Positions 1-5,557 of a stretch of DNA of 5,557 nucleotides are shown in pieces. The position numbers were made by a program, and so were the translations under genes. Every line of letters begins with the position of its first letter. The stretch's first letter is position 1. A model generated the notes under the pieces. The model was not told where the DNA came from, did not search any database, and was given only the letters and a program-made list of their open reading frames with translations. This stretch comes from Pelomonas sp036401055 (GTDB taxonomy: Bacteria > Pseudomonadota > Gammaproteobacteria > Burkholderiales > Burkholderiaceae_C): positions 1-5,557 of the forward strand of contig DASWWC010000202.1 of the NCBI GenBank assembly GCA_036401055.1, read 5' to 3'.

Positions 1-1
1 C

Positions 2-862
2 GTCGACCAGCGCCGCGCCACCGGCCGCGGCCCCGGCTTCGAGCCGCCCCAGCGCCCGCAGCAGCGCCTGAATCCGGCGCGCCAGGTCGACGCCGAGGAC
101 GGCGAGCGCCTGTCCAAGCGCATGAGCGAGCTGAAGATGGCGTCGCGCCGCGAGGCCGACGAATGGATCGCCGCCGGCTGGGTGCGGGTCGACGGCAAAG
201 TGGCCGTGCTGGGCCAGCGCGTCGTCGGCGACGTCGAGATCACCATCGACCCCGCCGCCCGCCAGGCCCAGTCCCAGCTGGTCACGGTGCTGTTGCACAA
301 GCCCATCGGCTATGTGTCCGGCCAGGCGGAGGACGGCTACGAGCCGGCCGTTGTGCTGTTCCAGCCTGAAAACCGCTGGAAGGAAGACCCGTCCGGCATC
401 AAGCCCCATCCCAACCATCATCGCCACCTCGCGCCCGCGGGCAGGCTGGACATCGACTCCACCGGCCTGCTGGTGCTGACCCAGGACGGCCGCATCGCCA
501 AGGCGCTGATCGGCGACGATTCCGACATCGAGAAGGAGTACCTCGTGCGGGTCGAGTTCGTGGGTCACGAGGTGCCCGAAGGCACGCTGCCCAATGAGGC
601 GCTGACACCCGACAAGCTGGCCCTGCTGAACCACGGGCTGGCGCTGGACGGCGAGGCGCTCAAGCCCGCAAAGGTCAGCTGGCAGAACGAGCAGCAGCTG
701 CGCTTCGTGCTGCGGGAGGGCAAGAAGCGCCAGATCCGCCGCATGTGCGAGCTGGTGGGCCTCAAGGTCGTCGGCCTGAAGCGCGTGCGCATCGGCCGCA
801 TCCCGCTGGGCCACCTGCCCGTGGGTCAGTGGCGCTACCTCGCTCCATGGGAACGTTTCTGA
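2..862 (+). CDS. rluF: 23S rRNA pseudouridine synthase, RluF type (5' partial)
   Basis: Enzyme of the RsuA/RluB/RluF family, which converts specific uridines in ribosomal RNA to pseudouridine. The frame is open to the left edge, so the start codon is outside the window. The ATG at 122 is not the true start, because the S4 RNA-binding domain already begins before it (GERLSKRMSELKMASRREAD, from about position 101). Numbering from that internal Met, the S4 domain ends near residue 45. The catalytic motif GRLDIDSTGLLVLTQDG lies at 107-123 with the nucleophile Asp110 (codon 449-451). EKEYLVRV is at 137-144 and the conserved C-terminal EGKKRQIRRMCE at 199-210. The match to E. coli RluF in EKEYLV and RQIRRMCE favours RluF over RluB or RsuA, but the exact target uridine is inferred. 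A basic, Pro/Gln-rich stretch precedes the S4 domain. Residues 72-106 form a longer insert between KPIGYVS and GRLD than in E. coli RluF. The gene overlaps miaA by 16 bases. Confidence 0.9.
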   Translation, partial: VDQRRATGRGPGFEPPQRPQQRLNPARQVDAEDGERLSKRMSELKMASRREADEWIAAGWVRVDGKVAVLGQRVVGDVEITIDPAARQAQSQLVTVLLHKPIGYVSGQAEDGYEPAVVLFQPENRWKEDPSGIKPHPNHHRHLAPAGRLDIDSTGLLVLTQDGRIAKALIGDDSDIEKEYLVRVEFVGHEVPEGTLPNEALTPDKLALLNHGLALDGEALKPAKVSWQNEQQLRFVLREGKKRQIRRMCELVGLKVVGLKRVRIGRIPLGHLPVGQWRYLAPWERF

Positions 863-1773
863 CGCCCATCTGCCTGGCCGGCCCCACCGGTTGCGGCAAG
901 ACGGCGGCGGCCCTGGCGATTGCCGAGGTGCTGCCGGTGGAGATCATCAGCGTCGACTCGGCGCTGGTCTACCGCAGCATGGACATCGGCACCGCCAAGC
1001 CCACGGCGGCCGAGCAGGCCGCGGTGCCGCACCACCTGATCGACATCCTCGATCCGCTCGACAGCTACTCGGCCGCCGAGTTCGTGCGCGATGCCAAGCG
1101 GCTGGCGGGGGAGATCACGGCCCGCGGCCGGCTGCCGCTGCTGGTGGGCGGCACGATGCTGTACTTCAAGGCGCTGTTCGACGGCCTCTCCACGCTGCCC
1201 CAGGCCGATGCCGAGCTGCGCGCCGCCATCGACGCCGAGGCGGCCGAACGCGGCTGGCCGGCGCTGCATGCGGAACTGGCGCGGCTGGATCCGCAGACCG
1301 CGGAGCGGCTGGCCCCGAACGACAGCCAGCGCATCCAGCGGGCCCTCGAAGTCATCCGCCTCACAGGCCGGCCGCTGAGCCTCTTGCACGCCGCCACACG
1401 CGACGAAGGCGTGGATTGGCCGCTGTTCTCGCTGGAGCCCCTGGACCGCGCCTGGCTGCACGAGCGGCTGGCCCAGCGCTTCGACCTGATGCTGCAGCAA
1501 GGGCTGGTCGACGAAGTCAGGGCCTTGCGCGCCCGGGGCGACCTGAGCCTGGCCCTGCCGTCCATGCGCTGCGTCGGCTACCGCCAGGTCTGGGAGGCCC
1601 TGGACGCCAACGACTTCCATGACCTGCGCGAACGCGGCATCGCCGCCACCCGCCAGCTGGCCAAGCGCCAGATCACCTGGTTACGCAGCATGCCGCGCCG
1701 CCGCGTCATCGCCTGCGACGGCCCCCAACCGACACCTGAGCTGCTGGCCGGGCTGCAACGCCTGCTGGGCTGA
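847..1773 (+). CDS. miaA: tRNA dimethylallyltransferase MiaA
   Basis: Transfers a dimethylallyl group from dimethylallyl diphosphate to N6 of A37 in tRNAs that read codons starting with U, the first step towards ms2i6A. It is a cytosolic enzyme. The product is 308 residues, close to E. coli MiaA (about 316). Visible motifs are the P-loop GPTGCGKT at 12-19, SVDSALVYRSMDIGTAKP at 35-52 with the catalytic-region Asp37, VGGTMLYFKAL at 100-110, NDSQRIQRALEVIRLTGRP at 158-176, MRCVGYRQ at 240-247 and ATRQLAKRQITWLR at 267-280. The ATG at 847 puts the P-loop at the usual distance from the N-terminus. An in-frame GTG at 829 is possible. The in-frame ATG at 745 would add a 34-residue Arg/Pro-rich leader that is a shadow of the upstream gene. 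The start lies inside the end of the pseudouridine synthase gene and has no strong Shine-Dalgarno sequence, so translational coupling is likely. No terminator is visible after the stop. Confidence 0.97.
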   Translation: MGTFLTPICLAGPTGCGKTAAALAIAEVLPVEIISVDSALVYRSMDIGTAKPTAAEQAAVPHHLIDILDPLDSYSAAEFVRDAKRLAGEITARGRLPLLVGGTMLYFKALFDGLSTLPQADAELRAAIDAEAAERGWPALHAELARLDPQTAERLAPNDSQRIQRALEVIRLTGRPLSLLHAATRDEGVDWPLFSLEPLDRAWLHERLAQRFDLMLQQGLVDEVRALRARGDLSLALPSMRCVGYRQVWEALDANDFHDLRERGIAATRQLAKRQITWLRSMPRRRVIACDGPQPTPELLAGLQRLLG

Positions 1774-1779
1774 ACCCTC

Positions 1780-1808
1780 TTGCGCGACGCCGAAAGCCCC
1801 GCTAAAGT
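1780..1808 (+). promoter_or_regulatory. Possible sigma-70 promoter of the SPFH operon
   Basis: TTGCGC (1780-1785) and TAAAGT (1803-1808) are separated by 17 bases. They match the -35 consensus TTGACA in three positions and the -10 consensus TATAAT in four. Transcription would start near 1815, giving a leader of about 30 bases with GAGG (1831-1834) as a somewhat distant Shine-Dalgarno sequence before the ATG at 1846. The position in the only sizeable gap, just before a five-gene operon, supports it. The match is modest, and TGATAT (1808-1813) is an alternative -10. The -10 box overlaps the palindromic operator. Confidence 0.4.
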
Positions 1809-1829
1809 GATATCACTTTGATTCACTTT
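1804..1829 (+). promoter_or_regulatory. Candidate operator: 16-base palindrome plus a third half-site
   Basis: AAAGTGATATCACTTT at 1804-1819 is a perfect palindrome, made of half-sites AAAGTGA (1804-1810) and TCACTTT (1813-1819) around a 2-base centre. A third copy, TCACTTT (1823-1829), is in direct orientation exactly 10 bases after the second, about one helical turn. The element is AT-rich in a GC-rich background and lies where a bound repressor would block RNA polymerase. Ribbon-helix-helix dimers often bind arrays of short half-sites, and such a protein is encoded in this operon (3258-3464), so autoregulation is the likely role. Binding by that protein is inference. Confidence 0.65.
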
Positions 1830-1845
1830 TGAGGCGAGACAACTC

Positions 1846-2730
1846 ATGACCACACCCTCCCCGTCGCGCGACACCACCGTCAGCGAGAGCGCAGCGCGCA
1901 GCGTCAACGGCTATCCCATGGTGGCGCTGGGCGTGGGGCTGATCGCCATCGGCATCAGCCTGATCCGCGGCGCCCCCCTGCTGGGCGTCCCGCTGATCGT
2001 GGCCGGGGTGTTGACGCTGGTCGGGCTGTACATGCTCAACCCCAACCAGGCCGCCGCGCTGACCCTGTTCGGCGCCTACATCGGCAGCGACCGCGGCACC
2101 GGCCTGCGCTGGGCCAACCCCCTGGCGGTCAAGAAGCGCGTCTCGCTGCGCGACCGCAACCTCAACGCGCCGGTGCTCAAGGTCAACGACCAGCGGGGCA
2201 ACCCCATCGAGATCAGCGCCGTCGTCGTCTGGCGGGTGCGTGACACCGTGCAGGCGCTGTTCCAGGTGGACGACTACGAGGCATATGTGCGCGTGCAGGC
2301 CGAGGCCGCCATCCGTCACCTGGCCACCTGCTACGCCTATGACGAGGCCGACGAGGTGGAGGCAGGCGCCGTGACGCTGCGCGGCGGCCAGGACGTCGTC
2401 GCGCTGGCGCTGCGCGCCGAGCTGCAGGCCCGCTTCGCCGACGCCGGCGTGGATGTGCTGGACGCCAAGATCAGTCACCTCGCCTACGCCCCCGAGATCG
2501 CCCAGGTCATGCTGCGCCGCCAGCAGGCCGAGGCCATCATCAGCGCACGCAGCAAGATCGTGCAGGGGGCCGTGGAGATGGTCGAGTCCGCGCTGAAGGG
2601 CCTCAGCGAGCGCGAGATCGTCGTGCTGGACGACGAGCGCCGCGCCGCCATGGTCAGCAACCTGCTGGTGGTGCTGTGCTCGGACCGCGAGACCCAGCCG
2701 GTCGTGAATACCGGCTCGCTGTACACCTGA
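1846..2730 (+). CDS. SPFH/band 7 (stomatin-like) membrane protein
   Basis: A 294-residue member of the SPFH (stomatin, prohibitin, flotillin, HflK/C) superfamily, which oligomerises at membranes and organises membrane domains or associated proteases and transporters. After a polar N-terminus come two hydrophobic segments, about 25-42 and 45-63, joined by a very short turn, so they form either a helical hairpin or two spans. The SPFH domain follows from about 65 to 235: NPNQAAALTLFGAYIG, GLRWANPL, a beta-rich stretch with GNPIEISAVVVWRV at 118-131, then an Ala/Glu/Arg-rich helical part with RRQQAEAIISARSKIV at 224-239. The C-terminal stretch, about 257-294, ends in LLVVLCSDRETQPVVNTGSLY and resembles one I recall from SPFH proteins encoded beside Arc-like regulators. 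The protein is shorter than flotillins and lacks a long coiled-coil tail. It is the first gene of the operon, behind the palindromic operator. GAGG at 1831-1834 is the probable ribosome binding site. The substrate or partner is unknown. Confidence 0.9.
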   Translation: MTTPSPSRDTTVSESAARSVNGYPMVALGVGLIAIGISLIRGAPLLGVPLIVAGVLTLVGLYMLNPNQAAALTLFGAYIGSDRGTGLRWANPLAVKKRVSLRDRNLNAPVLKVNDQRGNPIEISAVVVWRVRDTVQALFQVDDYEAYVRVQAEAAIRHLATCYAYDEADEVEAGAVTLRGGQDVVALALRAELQARFADAGVDVLDAKISHLAYAPEIAQVMLRRQQAEAIISARSKIVQGAVEMVESALKGLSEREIVVLDDERRAAMVSNLLVVLCSDRETQPVVNTGSLYT

Positions 2731-2739
2731 GGGGCCGCC

Positions 2740-3258
2740 ATGCAGAGCCGCCTGTTCCGCTTCGCATGGCCGTTCACCGCCCTGCTCATGACGGCCACGC
2801 TGCCATGGTTCCCCGAACAGGTCGGTGACCCCGGCCAAGAGATGGGCCGCGTCGCCTACCTCGTCGCGATGCTGCTGACCGTCGGGATGGGCGGCCTGTT
2901 CGGCCCGGGCTTCGTGACCTGGGTGGGGCGCAACGCGCCGCAGCAGCTCAGCCTGCCCCATCGCGCCTACTGGCTGGCGCCAGAACGGCGCGAAACCACC
3001 CTGGCCCGCCTGGCCGAGCACGTCAGCGCCGTGGGCCTGATGCAGATGCTGCTGTTTGCCGGCCTCCACATCTTCCTCCTGCTGCGAAGCGGTCCCGATT
3101 GGCCGCAGCCGCCGAGCGGCGCCTGGCAATTGGGCATCGCGGCGCTGGCGCTCTGGTTTGCGGCCTGGTGCTGGAAGACCTTCCGGCTCTTCCCGGCGGC
3201 CCCCCATGCCGAGGTCGAGTCGGCTCGACAACCCCGGCGCCCGGACAAGAAGCGCTGA
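2740..3258 (+). CDS. Small integral membrane protein, four predicted helices, function unknown
   Basis: I do not recognise a named family. The 172-residue product has four hydrophobic stretches, at about 7-24, 39-62, 96-115 and 131-149, and a basic C-terminus (RQPRRPDKKR) that is probably cytoplasmic. Between helices 2 and 3 is a polar loop, about 64-95, containing LPHRAYWLAPERRETTLARL (72-91). Its Pro, aromatic and Arg content makes it look like the conserved functional part. The start at 2740 is well supported: it lies 9 bases after the SPFH stop and is preceded by GAGGGG (2729-2734). The stop overlaps the start of the next gene (TGATG). Its position directly after the SPFH gene suggests that it is a membrane partner of that protein, but this is inference. 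Confidence 0.85.
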   Translation: MQSRLFRFAWPFTALLMTATLPWFPEQVGDPGQEMGRVAYLVAMLLTVGMGGLFGPGFVTWVGRNAPQQLSLPHRAYWLAPERRETTLARLAEHVSAVGLMQMLLFAGLHIFLLLRSGPDWPQPPSGAWQLGIAALALWFAAWCWKTFRLFPAAPHAEVESARQPRRPDKKR

Positions 3259-3464
3259 TGGCCAGCCCCGACAAGAAGTCCTTCCCGCTGCGCGTCGACC
3301 CCGCGCTGTGGGCGGAGGTCGAGCGGCTGGCGGCGGCCGAACTGCGCAGCGCCAACGCCCAGGCCGAGCTGCTGCTGCGCGAGGCGCTGGGCAGGCGCGG
3401 CATCAAGCTCGCGCCGCCCCAGGGCCGGGCCACCACGCGCAAGGACCCAGAATCCAAGGCATGA
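3258..3464 (+). CDS. Arc-like ribbon-helix-helix DNA-binding protein
   Basis: A 68-residue protein with the layout of the Arc/MetJ ribbon-helix-helix fold: a beta-strand at 7-13 (KSFPLRV), helix A at about 15-30 and helix B at about 32-46, then a short basic tail. It aligns without gaps to phage P22 Arc as I recall it. Arc FNLRW corresponds to FPLRV (9-13) and Arc GRSVNSEI to LRSANAQA (29-36), with the same distance between them. By this alignment the base-contacting strand residues are Ser8, Pro10 and Arg12. Such proteins bind DNA as dimers and usually repress their own operon. No toxin gene is adjacent, so a toxin-antitoxin role is not supported. The start ATG overlaps the preceding stop by one base and no good Shine-Dalgarno sequence precedes it, which suggests coupled translation. 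The stop overlaps the next gene by 4 bases (ATGA). An upstream in-frame ATG at 3099 would add 53 residues read from the other gene's DNA and is unlikely. Confidence 0.88.
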   Translation: MASPDKKSFPLRVDPALWAEVERLAAAELRSANAQAELLLREALGRRGIKLAPPQGRATTRKDPESKA

Positions 3465-4114
3465 CTGTTCTGAGTGCGCGCGGCCTCGCCAAGGCCTACG
3501 GCGAGGCGCCGGTGTTTTCCGGCGTGGATCTGGACCTGGGACCCGGCGAGATCGTTGCGCTGCTGGGCGAGTCCGGCGCAGGCAAGTCCACGCTGCTGAA
3601 CTGCCTCGCCGGCCTGGACGAGGTCGACGCCGGCAGCGTCACCCTGGATGGCCAGGACCTGCGCGCGCTGGACGACGAGGGTCGCTCGGCGCTGCGCCGC
3701 CGGACGCTGGGCTTCGTCTTCCAGGCGTTCCACCTGCTGCCGTACCTGAGCGTGGCCGACAACGTCGCGCTGCCGCTGCGCCTGCTGGGCCGCCCCGATG
3801 ACGCCCGCGTCGCGCAGATGCTCGCGGCGGTGGGCCTGGGCAGCCTGACGACGCGCATGCCGCGCCAGCTGTCCGGCGGCCAACTGCAGCGCGTCGCCAT
3901 CGCCCGGGCGCTGGTGCACCGGCCGCGCCTCGTGCTCGCCGACGAGCCCACCGGCAACCTCGACGCCCGTCACGCGGCCGAGGTGCTGGCGCTGCTGCGG
4001 CGCTGCACGCACGAGGCGGGCGCGGCCTGCCTGCTGGTGACGCATTCGGAGCGCGCCGCCGAGGCGGCGGACCGGCGCCTGCGGCTGGACGCACAAGGGT
4101 TGCATACCGCATGA
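3461..4114 (+). CDS. ABC transporter ATP-binding protein, LolD/MacB/YbbA type
   Basis: Cytoplasmic ATPase subunit of an FtsX-type (mechanotransmission) ABC transporter. All nucleotide-binding motifs are intact in the 217 residues: Walker A GESGAGKST (36-44), Q-loop Gln88 in FVFQAFHLLP (86-94), signature LSGGQLQRVAIARAL (137-151), Walker B VLADEPTGNLD (158-168) and switch His195 in VTHS. The sequence LADEPTGNLD and the FQ.FHLLP pattern are typical of the LolD/MacB/YbbA/AttE group, not of importers. The start ATG at 3461 overlaps the stop of the regulator gene (ATGA), with AAGG at 3456-3459 and AAGGAC at 3441-3446 upstream. A longer in-frame reading from 3056 is only the shadow of the two preceding genes. 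The stop overlaps the permease start by 4 bases. The substrate cannot be read from the ATPase. Confidence 0.95.
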   Translation: MTVLSARGLAKAYGEAPVFSGVDLDLGPGEIVALLGESGAGKSTLLNCLAGLDEVDAGSVTLDGQDLRALDDEGRSALRRRTLGFVFQAFHLLPYLSVADNVALPLRLLGRPDDARVAQMLAAVGLGSLTTRMPRQLSGGQLQRVAIARALVHRPRLVLADEPTGNLDARHAAEVLALLRRCTHEAGAACLLVTHSERAAEAADRRLRLDAQGLHTA

Positions 4115-5557
4115 AGCTCTGGGCCACGCTGTGCTGGCCCGCCTGGCGCGACCAGCCCGGCCGCATCGTGCTGGCCATCGTGGCCGTCATGCTGGGCGTG
4201 GCGCTGGCCTTCGGCGTGCACCTGCTCAATGGCGCGACCCTGGCCGAATTCGCCCGCGCAGCGCGCAGCGTCAATGGTCAACCCGACCTGGTGCTGCGTG
4301 CCCGCACCGGTGCGCTGACCGCCGCCGACCTCGCCGAGGTCCTGAACCACCCCGAGGTCGGCGCCGCCAGCCCCGTCATCGAGGCGCAGGCGCTGTGGCC
4401 CGGCCAGACGGGCCGGGACGGTCGCGGCCTGTCCCTGCACCTCATCGGCCTGGACCCGCTGGCCCTGCTGGCCTCGGCCGCCAACGGCCGGCCGCTCGCG
4501 CCTGAACTCACGCCGCAGGTCGCGGGCGGCATCAACGAACTGCTGGCCGCCGACACCGTGCACCTCAACGCCGCCGCGCGGCTGCACCTGCCGGCCGACG
4601 CAACAAGGCTGACGCTGCGCCTGCCGCAACCCGGCGCCGGCGCGCCGCGCGACATCGAACTGCGCGTCGGCGGGCGCATCGCTGCCGGCAGCACGCCTCT
4701 GGGCGTGCTGGACATCGCCGACGCGCAAGTCCTCTTCGGCCGCGTCGACGCACTGGACCGCATCGACGTCCAGCTCGCCCCCGGGGTGGACGCCACCGCG
4801 TGGGCCGCCCAACTGCCCGAGCGCTGGCAGGCTGCGCCACCCGAGGACGAGGGCGCCCGCCTGTCCGACCTGACCCGCGCCTACCGCGTCAACCTCGGCC
4901 TGCTCGCGTTGATGGCGCTGTTCACGGGCAGCTTCCTCGTCTACGCCGTGCTGTCGCTGGCCACGGCGCAGCGCCTGCCGCAATGGGCGCTGGCGGGCGT
5001 GCTGGGCGTGTCGGCCCGCATGCGCTGGCGTCTGATCCTCGTGGAGGGGGGTGTGATCGGCGCCATCGGCACCGTGCAGGGCCTGGCGCTGGGCCTGGGC
5101 CTGGCGGCCGGCGCGCTGAAGCTGCTGGGCAGCGACCTGGGCCTGCACGGCGCCAGCGAATCGTCGACCCGGCTGCTGATGCGCCAGCCGCTGCTGGTGC
5201 CGGCGCTGGTCTACGGCGCGCTGGGCCTGATCGCCGCGCTGGGGGCGGCGCTGGCGCCGGCGCTGACCCTCAGGCGCATCGCGCCGGCCCTGGTGCTCAA
5301 GGGCCTGGGACTGCCGGCGGGCCGCATGCTGCCCGCCTGGCTGGGTGCGAGCCTGCTGGCCCTGGGCGCCGCCCTCGCGGCGCTGCCGCCGCTGTGGCAT
5401 GACACGCCGGTGGCCGCCTACCTGTCCATGCTCTGCCTGCTGCTGGGCGGTCTGGCCTTGGTGCCGGCGCTGGTACGCGGCATGACGGCACTGCTCGCCC
5501 GACTGCCGGCCACGCCCGAGCTGCTGATGGCCCGCGAGCGCAGCCGCGACCAGGCCA
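4111..5557 (+). CDS. FtsX-type ABC transporter permease (3' partial)
   Basis: Membrane subunit partnering the ATPase just upstream. The frame is open from the ATG at 4111 to the right edge, giving 482 residues without a stop. AAGGG (4095-4099) is the likely ribosome binding site. Helix 1 is at about 18-39. A large extracytoplasmic region follows (about 40-258), comparable in position to the periplasmic domain of MacB/LolC/LolE. A FtsX domain with three helices comes next, at about 261-284, 311-337 and 361-385. It includes the cytoplasmic coupling segment QWALAGVLGVSARMRWRLILVE (291-312), which matches the usual 'allralGas...ll.E' pattern. Two more helices lie at about 409-427 and 435-456. The sequence then reaches a new Arg-rich ARERSRDQA (474-482), which echoes WRDQPGR (12-18) before helix 1. 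This suggests that a second module begins at the edge, as in long YbbP/AttF-like permeases of roughly 800 residues. The substrate is unknown. Confidence 0.92.
   Translation, partial: MKLWATLCWPAWRDQPGRIVLAIVAVMLGVALAFGVHLLNGATLAEFARAARSVNGQPDLVLRARTGALTAADLAEVLNHPEVGAASPVIEAQALWPGQTGRDGRGLSLHLIGLDPLALLASAANGRPLAPELTPQVAGGINELLAADTVHLNAAARLHLPADATRLTLRLPQPGAGAPRDIELRVGGRIAAGSTPLGVLDIADAQVLFGRVDALDRIDVQLAPGVDATAWAAQLPERWQAAPPEDEGARLSDLTRAYRVNLGLLALMALFTGSFLVYAVLSLATAQRLPQWALAGVLGVSARMRWRLILVEGGVIGAIGTVQGLALGLGLAAGALKLLGSDLGLHGASESSTRLLMRQPLLVPALVYGALGLIAALGAALAPALTLRRIAPALVLKGLGLPAGRMLPAWLGASLLALGAALAALPPLWHDTPVAAYLSMLCLLLGGLALVPALVRGMTALLARLPATPELLMARERSRDQA

Noticed and set aside
835..1620. 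Minus-strand and alternative plus-strand frames across miaA
   Set aside because: These are shadow frames. The miaA frame carries all family motifs.
1804..1830. Palindrome followed by TTTT as a rho-independent terminator of miaA
   Set aside because: The palindrome has no loop bases, so it cannot fold as a good hairpin without losing central pairs. The stem is AT-rich, and the position fits an operator better.
1813..3231. Long minus-strand open frame of 472 codons opposite the SPFH, membrane and regulator genes
   Set aside because: Its product is low-complexity, rich in His, Gln, Gly and Ala, with no motifs. It is the expected antisense shadow of GC-rich genes, and the plus-strand genes are clear.
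3258..3464. Antitoxin of a toxin-antitoxin pair
   Set aside because: The neighbours are a membrane protein and an ABC ATPase; there is no small toxin-like gene on either side.
4399..4417. GC-rich inverted repeat CCCGGCC-agacg-GGCCGGG as a terminator or regulatory hairpin
   Set aside because: It lies within the permease coding sequence and has no T-run. Such repeats are expected by chance at this GC content.
3970..5400. Minus-strand open frame of 476 codons opposite the ABC genes
   Set aside because: The product is Gln/Arg/Gly-rich with no domain signature, and the plus-strand permease frame is convincing over the whole length.

Overview
The window looks like a chromosomal segment from a GC-rich betaproteobacterium, probably of the order Burkholderiales. 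The evidence is a GC content estimated by eye at around 70 percent, strong G/C preference at third codon positions, and the protein styles, notably an RluF-type pseudouridine synthase with a lineage-typical insert next to miaA. No mobile element, RNA gene or CRISPR array is visible. All genes lie on the plus strand and the segment is very densely coded: the only gaps between genes are 72 bases (1774-1845) and 9 bases (2731-2739).

Left block (2-1773), RNA modification. A 23S rRNA pseudouridine synthase of the RluF type, whose start lies left of the window, overlaps by 16 bases with miaA, the tRNA dimethylallyltransferase. Both are housekeeping genes of translation-related RNA modification and the overlap suggests co-expression.

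Regulatory gap (1774-1845). This AT-richer stretch contains a possible sigma-70 promoter. Overlapping its -10 region is a perfect 16-base palindrome, AAAGTGATATCACTTT, followed one helical turn later by a third copy of the half-site TCACTTT. It is a good candidate operator.

Right block (1846 to window end), one tightly packed operon of five genes: an SPFH/band 7 membrane protein, a small protein with four predicted membrane helices, a 68-residue Arc-like ribbon-helix-helix DNA-binding protein, an ABC transporter ATPase of the LolD/MacB/YbbA type, and a large FtsX-type ABC permease cut by the right edge. The last four genes are joined by stop/start overlaps of 1, 4 and 4 bases, and the second starts 9 bases after the first ends. 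The simplest reading is that the ribbon-helix-helix protein represses its own operon through the palindrome, and that the operon supplies a membrane-organising SPFH scaffold with a small membrane partner, plus an FtsX-type transporter that could move a lipid, lipoprotein or other membrane-bound substrate. The gene layout and operator are seen directly; the functional link is inference.
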